Below are positions 47,750 through 59,711 of a stretch of DNA of 64,000 nucleotides, piece after piece. Below the pieces are notes generated by a model. That model was not told the origin of the DNA, made no database searches, and saw only the letters and a program-made list of their open reading frames with translations. Each line of letters opens with the position of its first letter. The stretch's first letter is position 1. The stretch spans positions 806,001 through 870,000 of the forward strand of contig MU394051.1 in assembly GCA_022578605.1 (NCBI GenBank). Reading direction: 5' to 3'. The DNA comes from Camillea tinctor. Lineage: Eukaryota > Ascomycota > Sordariomycetes > Xylariales > Xylariaceae. The position numbers and the translations under genes were made by a program.

Positions 47750-50071
47750 CTAAACGATCTCCATCTCCCTACAATGGCTTCCATCCCAGACCTCACCACG
47801 CATAATCCCGTGTACATAACAAACTCCTATCAGCTCCCGTTGATTGGGTTGTTTAGAAGGCCTCGTCACCAGTGGCAGCTTGCTTCCTTTGCAAAGGGCA
47901 ATATTATCTCCAACACGAGCGTTCTCAGGCACAAGGGCAAGATAGCCTTTCGGTGTCCATGCTAGCTTCCGCTCGATTAGAACATCTTGCATAGCGAGGA
48001 ATGCCTACATCTTGGCCTTGTCTTTTCCGTCGTAAATAGCACCGATGGCTACCAGTGCTTGCCGGATTTTCGACGGTTCGTGCCTCGGGTTTGACGCTCT
48101 CTTCTTTAAGAACGAGTATAGAGCTTTGATCGGTGATGACAAGCTGTATGCTCGTCGTGACATGCTCAGCGAGTCCATAAATTCCTTGTAGGCTTGGAAC
48201 GCGGTTTCTTCTCCTTCAGGCATATACCCAAAGCAGCGCACTGCATAAAAGACTCGATAGATATCTTCCCTCGTTGGATACGATCGATGTCTTCCCAGCA
48301 CAAATTCCTCCCATTCGATGTACTGACAAGGTGCCCGTGACTTAGCAGGATCTGGAACAGGATATCTCTTCCTCTGATTTCATTTCCACCTTTATCTTTG
48401 AAAAAACATTCATCAAACCCCTCCCCTTTTGGAAGTTTCGTCCACGACACATTACTCATAGGGGGGTATAGATCGGGATACAAGCTTATAACATCGGTGT
48501 CATAGCCTGAAGCAATGAGGATTCTATCTCCCCGGAATTTGTTTGGATACGACCAACGAAGTCCGCATGCAGAGAACACTGTTTTCGCCCTGGCCTCGCC
48601 TATAGGTCCTAGAATGTGCTTAGGAAGATGCATCTCTTTCGGTTTGTATGACCAGTCTAGGACCCAAGAAGGTAGTGTGCTCATTTTATGCGCCTCTCGA
48701 TGAACATAAAGCAATGGATCCAAGTTGTTCGAAGTAGCATAAACGGCTCGGGCAATGGTAATAAAACACCGATCCAAGGTTATTTCAGGCTTGTAGTTTG
48801 GTCTCAGATATTCTTTATCTAGTTTCGCGAGCTCATCCGGAGCTACCAACCCTAGCAGAGCGTAGACGTGGTCGAGAGGGTTCGTCGCCTCGGAACATCG
48901 GAAATCCTGCAATATCTCGATGAAGCCGGGCAGAACGTGCTTCCCTTTCCCCCGGTATAATCCCCGGTATGCCATTATATGGATTAGGGACCACGATATA
49001 CTGGGTTTTCTTTAAGGGCGACGCTCAGAACCATACCTAGGAAAACGAGGTCGAGGTCGAGCGAGACATTGCCACAAAGAATGGCAACCTCAGTTGATAG
49101 GCACACTTCTTAGATCATCCACTTCCGACACCATAACTCTCTACTCAACAGACTAGGCATAACTAGTAGCCAGCAACTTTCTTTCGCCATAAACTCTAGG
49201 TTAAGAAGGTCCGTCGGTTACTTGGCCGCGTCAGCCAGTCAGCTATTTTACCGTGGAGTGCCTTGGGTATCATAGGTATCTTCATCGGTATTGCACATTT
49301 GATGACCGTCTCGAGATTGGGAGGAAGTGGCTGGTCAGGGTGTCGTTGGTTCAATTTATTCATCGCCTGCGAAGCCACCCACTTAATTAAACCTCCATGT
49401 TTCCCCAGCGTTAACTGAGCCTCTTAGGTAGCTTTCCAGATCTCTTCCGGGTGAGTTGAGAGGGTAACGAGGACATATACAAGAAAGCCCTCAAGCGAAG
49501 GAACGAAGTTATCTAGCAGCACAGTCATGTTTTCGATGGTCGTTATTTGGTTATTCATCCAAGAGCTGGCTGAGAACGCGGGCATGAAGTTGCGCTGCTC
49601 CCCAGTATATGTGTTGCATCATTCCAATTTGTTGGCTTTTCTCTTCCCTAGCTCGGTCTACTTCTTCCTGGTGTATGCATATGGCATCAATCCATACAGT
49701 CCGTGGCCGGTCCTGAAGCCGGAGAGCAAGGAGAGTATTGGTCATGCTCCTTAGTGCAATAAATCGGTGTCCGTTACATTTTATAAATATTTCGGCCCTT
49801 TCAGATCACCCCAGCAATAGGATAAAGTCTCGTATTTGGGACATTCTTTAAAGGGGTGAACTGAGAGTTGGAGTTCTATGTCTGTAGTAGTAGGCTCCTC
49901 GCCAGAGCCGGGGCGTTTGGAACGACAGTTATAGACGTGATCATCGTCATCTTCGTAGAAGGCCGGGCTAGCCTTGATGCCGTTCTCCTTCGGGGGAATA
50001 GTCAACAGTCGGAAGTAAGGTCCACCCGGTCGGTTGATGATATCTTCGTATAATTTGTCGTATTCGGTCAT
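47750..50071 (-). pseudogene. Broken HET (heterokaryon incompatibility) domain gene
   Basis: HET proteins trigger cell death after fusion of unlike hyphae. Pieces in order on the minus strand: KYETLSYCWGDLKG (49781–50071), then a one-base frameshift near 49790–49797, RFIALRSM and RPRTVWIDAICIHQEEVD (49551–49780), a frame change near 49545, an in-frame TAA at 49424–49426, more matching frame to about 49200, a further frameshift, RELWCRKWMI followed by TAA at 49110–49112 where the family has Gln (…IQEV), then an open 269-codon stretch (48166–48975: HVYALLGLV, PSWVLDWSY), a frame change near 48300, an in-frame TAG at 48005–48007, and the C-terminal GYLALVPENARVGDNIALCK…GVCYVHGIMRGEVW. At least three stops and three or four frame breaks; I see no set of introns that removes them. 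The C-rich-to-T character of two stops (CAA/CAG to TAA/TAG) would suit RIP-like decay. Confidence 0.85.
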
Positions 50072-51385
50072 GTGTAGTTATAAAGGCTTCCCATAATAAT
50101 TAGGAGAAGCAAGGGACAGGTATGGGAAATTGAGATGGATGTGAAGTTGCTATATACCTCTGCTTGCCTACTTATTGACCACTAAGGCCATGGCTCAAGG
50201 CACAAGTGCATAAATTATCAAACCAACAGGATTTAACATCTACACCAATCGTAGTGTATTAATACCGCAGGCATTCGGGTTGCCTTCCTTCACGTTTCAC
50301 ATGTGCTGGGCTATGCATACACGCTGCCGGCCTGGCCAGCTTGCGCTATCCGTACCTGACCCATGATGATCTGCCGTCCTATAGCAGCTCTATCTACAGC
50401 TATATCTTATACTCTTCTCTCCATAATTGAACATAATTGCAACGCCGACCTCCTTTCAACCCGTTAGGTTATGTTTTGACTTCCTCTCAAACTCCAACAA
50501 ATCATGCAACTCCTAGATTAGGTATGTTGGGGCTATTGTTCCTCTCCGCCGGTCTAGCTTCTCATTGAAAGGCCACTGAAGTATTCTTCGTTAACTTGTG
50601 AATATATCAACTATAAACGCTGGGGAAAGTTCGTGATAGATCTTGAATTCTTATGATTGGGGTTGGTCCAAACCGAAAAGTGGTCTTCATGGTGGGACGA
50701 TGCATAAGTACCTAAGTTCTATTTTTTTGGTCAATTTACAAGTTCGAAAATACATATGAGTATCAACTTTAACTATCTTCCCTTTCCTAGCTACAGTATA
50801 CATTCTGGTAAGCATTGGTGTACATACAATCATTCATAGCCTTCTGGGCGGCAAGATGCGCGCTTAATAGGAGCTTATTAGTGGTATTCAATTGCCGCCT
50901 AGAACTATATAAGTCTTGGCTATGGTTATCCGCTGCGACCTACGGAATACGACATCATAAGTGACCTGTTAAGGAATATGGGGATCATTAACCTGACTAA
51001 GTTCCAGCTGTGGAGGTTTGGCCGTTTACGGGAAGAAGAATATCCTAGGTTGCTGCTTATAATTACCATTTGAAAAGTCCAGATTATAAACTGCTTAGAT
51101 AGTATCTACCTACCTAGGTAGGTAGGCTACATAACTTAGAATATAGAGGATTGAAATAGGATAATATGCAGACTTACTAGCGCATTGGTCTATAAGAACT
51201 CAGAGGTTTCGTATGTTCGCACAGCCCAAAAGTTATAACATAGCACTTGAAAGCTAGACAGAGTAGTCGTGAAAGAAAAGAATAATCCGTGAAATGCCAC
51301 TATAGCAACTCTCGGTATACTTCTTAGAGACTTGAGGCTCATAAAACTTTCTCTTTAAACGGTTTTCGCTATTATTGGCTCGGAG
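50072..51385. other. Intergenic, 1.3 kb
   Basis: Between the HET pseudogene's 5' end and the MFS gene's 3' end. ACCTAGGT palindrome at 51112–51119 within CTACCTACCTAGGTAGGTAG, a 20-bp near-perfect inverted repeat. No gene seen. Confidence 0.5.
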
Positions 51386-52905
51386 CTACGCCTTACCCCA
51401 AAGCTTTTTAGTCCCCTTTGTGCCAACGAGCCAGGCCGACGCCAGAAGAAATATACCGCCAAGCATAATTACGAGAGCAGCCCAAATCTGGGCCCATAGG
51501 TAGCTACCGCCATTGTGGTCGATGATGGCTCCCATAACTGGGGGGCCAGCAAGGGTGGCGAAGCCGCAGATTGCGAAGACCATCCCGACCCAGGTACCCA
51601 GACGAGTAACGTCACGCATAAGACTGCTGGTCGCCCCAGGGAACACACCTTGTGCCGCACCGTTGACGAAGCCCATGACTACTGAATATGCGTACATATC
51701 AGCACGCTTGTGTACGCCAGTCCAGCCAAAGGCTAGCACGCCGAGGCCGATACAGTTCAGACCGAAGGTGTTGATCGGTCCTGTATAGCGGTCGGCCAGG
51801 AAACCGAACAGTGGCCGCGACGGGATTCCGAGTGCGTTGGTGATGAGAACGAAGTTGATGGACTCAAGGTCACTAACGCCAATGGAATCGCGGGCGAAAG
51901 AGTTGATCTATATTGTGTCCCCAGAATAAAATAGGGGTTATGATTAGCCAAATCACCTTCTCTTAAGTAAAAAGTCGGGCCATTTGAGTGACATCTAGGC
52001 GAGTATAAGAGACAAGCAACACAACTTACATATATCAGCACGGTGAAGAGAGAAAAATATATGAAGAACGCTCCAGCTGCGTATACAGCGTTGGGGGCAT
52101 TTTGTAAGAGTTTCAAGTCCACCCAGGGACTCGGGGTCTTCTTCAACTTTCGTGGCTTGAGCAATATGAAGCCCAGCGTGATGAAAAACAGAGCGATGAA
52201 ACCACACACTCTCATTGCCCATGGGAACCCAATAACGGGTGTTAAGAATTGTACGACGGCAGGGAACACGATCGCGCCGGTGCTCGAGCCCGTAGCGTTC
52301 AGGGACATGGCTAGATTCCGTCTGCGTTTGAAGTACGTGGCGACATTGGCGATCGCCGGCATGAACATCAAGCCGCCGCCAATCCCACTACAGAACCCCT
52401 GAGCTAGCAGGATCTGCCAGTACTCCGTAGCGAGACTGGTCATAAACATCCCGAGTACCGCAAAGAACCCCCCGATGCCGTACAAGGATCGCGTGTATCC
52501 GGCGTCGGATAGTCGACCAGAGGCCATACCTACCAGGAAGTAGAGGAACAGCTGGATGGACCCGATCCATGAGATCTGGGATGCGGGCAGATCCATCGTC
52601 TGCTTGTAGTAGAGCTGAAAGACGGAAAACCCGGCGCCGTACCCCCAAGTCATAGCATTGGCAACATGAGCCGGTACTACTTGTGACCAAGCGACCCAGC
52701 CACCATCAGGAGGTTCGTCGTGTGGGACCGGCGTCAACGAACCCGTCCGCATGGTGCCTTCTAAAGCATGGATTCCACTCTGGTCGGCACCGGCCCCGAT
52801 GGCTTTTTCAGTGTCGTTGCTAGTATACTGGTTTTCGGGGAAGTCTTGGCGCGGCGAGTTGATTTGGAGATCACCGGACTCGGATCTCCGTGTCTCGGTA
52901 GCCAT
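51386..52905 (-). CDS. MFS transporter, monocarboxylate transporter-like
   Basis: Two exons (52030–52905, 51386–51907; 122-nt intron, phase 0) give 465 aa, a full 12-helix MFS protein. The N-terminal ~75 residues are hydrophilic; then the family opening PPDGGWVAWSQVVPAHVANA with helix 1, GFSVFQLYYKQ, a loop ASGRLSDAGYTRSLYGIG between helices 2 and 3, GFCSGIGGGLMFMPAIA, YFKRRRNLAMSLNATGSS, IGFPWAMRVCGFIALFFITLGF, a central basic loop (KPRKLKKTPSPWVD), and after the splice IY|INSFARDSIGVSDLES, LGIPSRPLFGFLADRYTG and further helices. The DGGWGW-like start and RPLFGFLADR place it with fungal MCT-like carriers. Substrate cannot be told. It stands alone, with no cluster partner nearby. Confidence 0.9.
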
Positions 52906-54841
52906 CTTGATTCCTTCGGCTGACTTCGTTTACTTAGATTCGTATGTAGAAAATGCAACTGATGATGGGGAAAATCGCCTTGGTTTTTCACACAGACCGG
53001 TTGGTCCTATGGTGTCGGTGTCGGGATGGTGTATAAGAATATACTCAAGTTCGCTGTAGCTATGCATAGATGACATAAAATAATGCTTAGACTAATAACT
53101 GGGCATCATGATGCGAAGTAAGATGGGAGAGAGATGATATGGAGTTAAGGGAGGGAAGAGAAAATACAATAAGTCGTTAACCGTATTCCCTCGGTTCCCC
53201 TCTTCGCTCCCACCTCGGGAAACTCTTCACATTTCGAAGAGAGCAACAACAAAAAAAATTTCAAAAAATTGATCAACTATTGCCTATTAGCCCCCCCCCT
53301 ATCCACTGCTCAACGCGTAACACACAATCATCAAATGGAGGAGAACTACTACTCTGAGGGAAAGGATCTAAGCCACCGCTTACATATGTGATCCTGCCAT
53401 ACTCAGGTCTTGTACTGGGTACTCCTTGACTCTTCATGCAAGGAACTCGCATTGACGATGGGTCGCCGTCTTTCGGAGACGGGAAAGGCGCACTGCACGT
53501 GGGGGACCAAGGAGCCGGGTGGGTCTAGCTCCTCGAAGTCATTGATACATTGGATGGGAGACTCAGGTCCCTTCGGCAGACTTACACGTAGCTCAACTAT
53601 TGTCCGGGAGGAGTTCAGCTCTGGTATAGCTGCGTTATTAAGCTCCTAGATACATTGGGTGGTTCGACAGACCTAGCCGAAAAGGATAGGCAGTAATGGC
53701 CATCTCGGTAGGGCCAGAAATACCAGGCTTGAAGTGAAAATGCTGATTATTCCCGAGAGCCGACAGTTTTCACCCAGACACCTATTATTCATGTATAAAT
53801 ACATTTAGATGGCATGGCTGGTAGACAGATACCAGCGGTAACGGCGACGAAATGCATTTACGTATGATTGAAGCCCAACTTCAAGAAGAGGATGGGAATA
53901 GCTATGTAGCTAGTAATCGATATAGTGTCTGTGTGGTAGGGCGAAGACTTGGAAAGGTAGGTATTAGCGAACAGCCTTGCTGATCATGTTGATCCCGTCC
54001 TATTCCCTTGTTAGAACTCCAGGGCAAGGCGTAACTTCTTATCGTACACACTATCGAAGAGGGTGACACTTTTGTGTTTTTGTGGTGGGCAAGTCCTGGT
54101 TGGAACTTGGAAGAGGGCGAGGAAGTGAAATTTTCAAGTCAGCACAGCATAAACGAACTGCCGGGGTTGCTAACGAGTTTCACGTCTCAATGTCAGAGAT
54201 AAGACTGCATCAGTGACGTGTCAGAGTCCTATTGTTATTTTTCGGCCATTATGAGTTATGTCCGATAAGTGGTTCGTGGGTATTCACAACTTACACGATA
54301 ATACCACCCTATTCTTGAAACCAACTCAAGATTTCGTTCCGAGGCTCTATGTAGCTTGAGAACATTATCAAAAAATATCTAGCATTACATGGTAGGTTTA
54401 AACTAGCATATATTAATATCTTTTGTATAAACCTGGGGTTGACAGAAGAATGTGCTGTGTTAAAGATGAAGGTCATCTCTTCTTTTGAATTACTACGTAA
54501 AGATAACTAGGTAAATGTAGGTAGTTAGAACACGACTATCAAACTTACATGAACCTACATATGTAATGTAAGTGAGATCTACATAATAAAAATAGATACA
54601 CGTGGAAGTACTTAATTACGACGTAGCGGCCTAATTAGAAGAATTCCTCGCCGCTGAGTTGCATCTTTCTATTCTCTAGTATCGGCAACCCGCATCGCTT
54701 TCGATGTAGGTCTCACCACCCCTGATTTGTTAATTCTCCGTATCACGCTGACCTTCCTTGGCGGGCAATTGGCTAATTCAGAACGCTTACGAACTAACCA
54801 ATAAGGATCATAATAATACACAAAACCACAAGCTCATCCAA
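52906..54841. other. Intergenic, 1.9 kb
   Basis: MFS promoter at the left. A C-run at 53291–53299, an isolated ACGCGT at 53313–53318 and A/T-rich DNA toward the tRNA. The open frame 53410–53649 has no recognisable feature. Confidence 0.5.
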
Positions 54842-54931
54842 AGTCGCGTGGTCTAATGGTTATGATTTCTCGTTCACATTGATGTGTTCAAAGTCCCGAG
54901 AAGGTTCCGTGTTCGATCCACGGCGTGACTA
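54842..54931 (+). tRNA. tRNA-Val (anticodon CAC) with a 17-nt intron
   Basis: Cloverleaf read directly: acceptor AGTCGCG (54842–54848) pairs with CGTGACT (54924–54930), one G·T; discriminator A at 54931. D-arm GTC…GAT with TAATGGTTAT loop; anticodon stem TCTCG/CGAGA; loop TT-CAC-A…C with U33 in place; intron 54879–54895 one base after the anticodon; five-base variable loop AGGTT; T-arm CCGTG-TTCGATC-CACGG. The A box (TGGTCTAATGG) and B box (GTTCGATCC) promoters are internal, and a T5 Pol III terminator starts at 54934. It reads GTG codons. Confidence 0.9.
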
Positions 54932-55620
54932 GCTTTTTGCTTTCAGTTAAACCAACTCATTTAACTAACATTAGTATTTTTGGACTTTGAAGCTCTGTAA
55001 AGACTTAGAGACACTACCTATATGCTCTTCGCACTATTGAATTAACTTGCACGGTGTTGTACTGTTTGGGTTGCATATTCTACGTTTGCTCAGTAGTGTT
55101 ATATTTCTGGTGATAATTGACTGAAATAAGTGGTTAACCTAGAGCACTCCAGCATCACTACTTGTTTCTTTTTTTTCCTATAGTTTTCTCAAAAGAACTA
55201 TAAAAGAGGTTGCATATTCTCTCCTCTGTTTACATGTAATGACTATCTAGGTAATAATATTGGGTTACTAGGTAGAGAGACTTAAGGAAAACATACCTAC
55301 TTCGGAGCCTAGAGACTGTGTATCGATACTCAGTTAGAGAGCTATTAGAGTACCTTATTATAGGTATATTGCAGTTACTTACTGGTTTAAATACATGTAA
55401 GATCCGAACGAGTAATTAGTTGTCTCCTCTCAATATTCCCACCTACATACTAGGCACATGCTGGCTTCTAGCAGATATCCTACTGACTAGATGAGACATA
55501 CAAACACATATACACGAGCCGAGAGAGAAACTAGCTTAAAATATATAACATATATTTAAGATTGCTGTGATAGTTATATTATGGACATGTTTTATTGCTC
55601 TGATCCTGGCCACATATCTT
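54932..55620. other. Intergenic between tRNA-Val and the CE5 esterase
   Basis: Starts with the T-run Pol III terminator (54934–54938). AT-rich; no gene seen. Confidence 0.55.
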
Positions 55621-56476
55621 CTAGACAGAACCAACCTTCTCCTTGACGAATGCCAACGCCTGTTGCCCATAGATCTGCACATACTGTTGATGATGGTTCG
55701 CGTCGTTGCCATTTGAGCAGTACGGGTCCTGCGCATCGCAGTACGACTGGATCCTATCCGCGTATGTCGGACAGGTGTAGCCCGACGGGCGGGCGGCGAA
55801 CTAGTCTCGGTCAGTACCTAACCATCACTCGCATTTCACTCTGATGGGAATCTACTTACCCCGCCAGCCTGCGCCGTTCCCACGTTATAGGCCAGGCCGG
55901 GCACGTTCCTCGGGTCGCCCATGAAGATCAGAGCCGCGACGTGCTCCCCGACGTCCGCCGGCAAGGGGGACGCCGTCTCGCTCATGCTGCTCCCGTCGGG
56001 CCCCCCGCAGAACGCGTCGTCCATGATCTGCGAGCCCTGCGAGTAGCCCACCATGACGACCTTGGTGTCCGGGCACCTCTCCACGAACGAGGATACCTGG
56101 TTGACGACCGCCGTGATCCCCGAGGTCACGCTGGAGCCGTAGGCATTGCCTCCCGCGGCGGGATCTAGAGCACGCGTTGGTGTGTGAGTAATGGTTTTTA
56201 ATACACCGAATAACCTCCCTCTGACCTCTGCGTATCTGGGGCAAATATTCAGCTGGACGGGATCAACAACGTACAGACAATGGCTTCCGAGGTGGTCCCG
56301 GGGTACGCCCCTTGGATGAGCTGGATCATGGCCTGGGACGACCCGTAGCCTTGCGGGACCGTCGACTCGCGCGCGCCGAAGACGTGCACTTTGGCGCACG
56401 ATTGCCGTGCCTCGAGGTTGGCGGACGGCATGGCGAGGGCGCCGGAGGCGAAGACGAGGGGGGTTGAGACCTTCAT
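55621..56476 (-). CDS. Secreted acetylxylan esterase / cutinase (carbohydrate esterase family 5)
   Basis: Three exons (56275–56476, 55860–56164, 55621–55800; introns 110 and 59 nt) give 228 aa, the CE5 norm. A signal peptide opens the protein (MKVSTPLVFASGALAM) with a short propeptide to about EARQ. Mature part: CAKVHVFGARESTVPQGYG, EAIV|YPAAGGNAYGSSVTSG, CPDTKVVMVGYSQGSQIMDD with nucleophile Ser109, GDPRNVPGLAYNVGTAQAGG|FAARPSGYTC, then SYCDAQDPYCSNGND (catalytic Asp) and ANHHQQYVQIYG (catalytic His). The GYSQG and DPYCSNG blocks resemble acetylxylan esterases more than true cutinases, so xylan deacetylation is the better guess. Paired cysteines suggest the usual disulfides. Confidence 0.9.
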
Positions 56477-58547
56477 GGTAGTAAGTAGCAGGGGAAACCA
56501 CTTTGTGCGTGAAGAATTTGGACTGCGGGCCGAAACATCGTGAAAGGTGACGAGCGAACCAAGTCGGGTCTTGATATATGTAGAAGAGTACACGATACAA
56601 GCTTTCGCCACAAGCACTTTCGTTTTTAGCCGGATGATACGATACGTCAGGATGCCATTCGGTGATCCGGAACGTGTGGGCTTGGATCACTTAAATGAAG
56701 TAAATCCATTTTGGGTATGTGCTCTTCTTCGGAGCGTCGAGTCGAGACGCTTGCGCTTCCCAGCCCTTTTTAGTTCTAGTTTGACATTGAATAGGTATGC
56801 AAAAACCATGTGTTTATTCCTCTTAATGGCCAATTATCTAGACCCTTCCCATACACTAGGGATCAGCAGGTCGGTTTATGATGCCTGGTGACTTGCGCTA
56901 CCCCTGATGGACTGTTTTCTCTGGTTGGATTGTCGACCTGGTGGTCTTGTTGCATCAATACCAAGATCTTCCACGTTTTAATATAGAATACACATACCCG
57001 CATTGCCATCGTAACCAGAGTTTTCCAATGAGCCATGTAGGCAATGCAGGGGTAAGCGGTTATATATATATATTGGGATAATTAAGGGGGGCAGCACTCC
57101 AATAGCCGACGATATAGGCGGGCATGGGGATTTGCGGGGTGCATATCCTTGGTATTAGCATCAAATGCTAAGTGTGATATTGTGTACCTGAAACCGCTAC
57201 AGACTGCTCTGCGCTCAATCAAAATCAAACTACCTACCTAAAGAGCACGATAGCATATCATGACAGGTGATCCACATAGAAAAAACCAGGTCCAAGTTAT
57301 GTTGCCTTCTGACTCCCTATCCATTGAGATGGGTCATCCAGCTCCTTTTCGTACGGGTAATCTTTATTATCTAGGAAAGTCTATGTAGTATTCCAGCTCA
57401 TCCTCTCCATGGAACCTGGTGATCAATAGGAGATCTTGTAGTTTAGGTTTCCTTGTTAATAGCTAACCGGTCGAGTGGTACTATGAATGTGAGATGATGC
57501 CACCATTCTAGTCCATATCATGATTGGAAAATCCTATTGACAGGGTTGATAAGAGGTAGTCCCAATATAACTTACTCGGTTACAATAATTGAGTCATGCT
57601 CTGTTTTAAAATACAATGTGACTGGCTTAAATCAAGAGACAATGAAATTGGGTTTATTGATCGTTTGAACATACCAAGGCTCTACTGTATAGAAAAGGAG
57701 AAGTTGGGGGACTTCTTAAGGTACCGTCATGAAACTTCGTTCCCCTTGGGAGTCAAGGGAGAACATGTTTGGACTCTATGATGGAAACGCTATTTGGTGC
57801 TTGCGAGATTTTCTATGAGTTGGCTACTGTGCTAACCAGGTAGATAGCAAGAGTAAACACCTGGTCACATCTTATAAGTGGCTTGACTGGCCATTATAGC
57901 GTGCATCTCTTTGTATCTATAACCTAGAGACTACATATGTTGATCCAGTGGAGATAAACGAAGAGCTATAATAGGGTATCATGTCTTTTTACCAGCTGAA
58001 GGTGAATTCATACTTGGTATGGTCTAGTACGCCGACTCCTCAACCTCACATCTAATGAGACATGTAGCCCTACCGGCAGCATCTCAGAAAATGTAGACTC
58101 TCCCTTTAGCGATCGCTTTTGTAGAGCCTCCATTTTATTCTGTTGATGTACGTCGAGATAGGTTACAATATCGTACAGCTGAATTCTATTGAGTATGTAC
58201 CATAATGAGCTGTGCCGAGAAGAATCTGAACGCTCGAGAAATATGTAGAAGCTAGTATTTGACGATAGATACAAGAGTATATAAAGTTATGTAGAGAGGC
58301 TGACAAGCTCGAGTATCATTTACAGCAGTGAACCCCCTGCCACACTTGGCATGGCCATATGATAATGAAAACATTAAAAGAACATTAGTGAAACATGTGA
58401 ACTTTTGAAACGAGTCAGAGTATGAAGAGAAACAGCGCCACTGTGTTTTTACAAGAGCGAGTTTTTATACCCGAAAAAAAGCAACGAAGGCCCCAACCTT
58501 TACTCCTCTATAAACCCCCTTCCCCGGTCTAGGCCAGACTTTGTCTT
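56477..58547. other. Intergenic, 2.1 kb
   Basis: Promoter of the esterase at the left, 3' flank of the GH16 gene at the right. An AT dinucleotide run at 57060–57074. Short open frames (56547–56891, 57596–57781) have no supporting feature; no transposon ends were found. Confidence 0.5.
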
Positions 58548-59711
58548 CTAGAACACCAATGCCATCGCCAATAGGGGTATCCAGAAACAGGCATTTTTGA
58601 AGCCTACCACGTGACCCAAAAGCTTTGAGGCGCCACCATGGACCAATACCGCTGTCCCTATCGTCGACGTTTCGTCGATGCTACAGACGTTGTGGCATCT
58701 GTCAGCTCTTTTACTAAGGAAGTTTCCCGACTCATCAACGCTGCGCTTGTCTGATGTCGGGTATCCTTCTGTTAAGTTGTATACGAGCTCAATCCATTGG
58801 ACGTGTAGGTATGCTTCTGACCCTACACTCATATTTCCGGCCCAGTGACCACCGTCAGACCACGCGTTGAAGACGACCTTGCTTGGGTCGCGCGGGGTTT
58901 GGAATGCGATGGATGCGACCTCACCACCATCGATGAACCATGTCGTATCGGTAGGGGTCCAGTCCATTCTATGTACCGCCCATTTCGTCCAGTCCAGGTC
59001 CTGTGGAACTGTCACATTCCGAGTAGCTTGTGGGATGTCGTCACCTTGAATGCTGTACGACGGTTGGTTGGTATACTGGATGGTATCTGGTGGATCCATT
59101 GTCCTGATCTCTAGATCCGACTCCTGGACATGTTCGAGTTGGTTAGGGTCGCCATTGTCTTTATATGTAAACATGGCCGTCACTGCCCCCGGTGCGCCCA
59201 CCGTCCGAGCGAGCATGCGGATCGAAATATAATGGTAATTCGGTGAAATGGATTCAAATTCTGCCGACGACTGGTAGCCCTCAAGTCTCAACGTTCTAAG
59301 TGTCATAAAGGTATCAGACGTGGGGTTATCATCCGAATTCTCTTCAATGTAGATGTTGTTGGCCGAATGCACCATGAGAACCGGAGCATCCCCCGACTCC
59401 ACCGAGTCGCTGTTATTCCAACTCTGTATTCCCCAGTTGTCATTCCAGTCGTCGGATAGAAAGTAATCGCTAGTCGCATAGGCGGCACTGCTTTCGTTTG
59501 GGTCGTCTATAGGATCTGGTACTCCTGCATAGTCCGACATGGAACGGAAGTCATAGAAGTGATGGGTTGTGAAATAAGTTGAGCTACTTCCGTTGGTGAC
59601 GTAGCAATCGCAATGGCTATCACTGACTTCGTCGAGTGCAGACACACTCAAAGGATATAATGTGGCAGACGAGGCTAGGAGAAGCGCTTGTAGGTATCTT
59701 CGACCAGACAT
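58548..59711 (-). CDS. GH16-family secreted glycoside hydrolase, probably GPI-anchored
   Basis: Intronless, 387 aa. The signal peptide is MSGRRYLQALLLASSATLYP…SVSA. The mature part has THHFYDFRSM, then a β-sandwich (laminarinase/GH16) with the catalytic E-x-D-x-E signature as ESDLE at residues 197–201 (E197 nucleophile, E201 acid/base), QDLDWTKWAVHRMDWTPTDT with WFIDGGEVAS, and VVFNAWSDGGHWAGNM, a usual GH16 closing. Several N-glycosylation sequons (NGSS, NNSD, NVTV, NMSV, NLTE). The end is KRADRCHNVC… followed by a hydrophobic tail FWIPLLAMALVF, so GPI attachment is likely. It could act on β-glucan or cell-wall glucan; the exact substrate is unknown. Confidence 0.88.
   Translation of the reverse strand: MSGRRYLQALLLASSATLYPLSVSALDEVSDSHCDCYVTNGSSSTYFTTHHFYDFRSMSDYAGVPDPIDDPNESSAAYATSDYFLSDDWNDNWGIQSWNNSDSVESGDAPVLMVHSANNIYIEENSDDNPTSDTFMTLRTLRLEGYQSSAEFESISPNYHYISIRMLARTVGAPGAVTAMFTYKDNGDPNQLEHVQESDLEIRTMDPPDTIQYTNQPSYSIQGDDIPQATRNVTVPQDLDWTKWAVHRMDWTPTDTTWFIDGGEVASIAFQTPRDPSKVVFNAWSDGGHWAGNMSVGSEAYLHVQWIELVYNLTEGYPTSDKRSVDESGNFLSKRADRCHNVCSIDETSTIGTAVLVHGGASKLLGHVVGFKNACFWIPLLAMALVF

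Noticed and set aside
53410..53649. 79-codon plus-strand frame upstream of the MFS gene
   Set aside because: No domain, no conserved motif and no codon pattern beyond chance.
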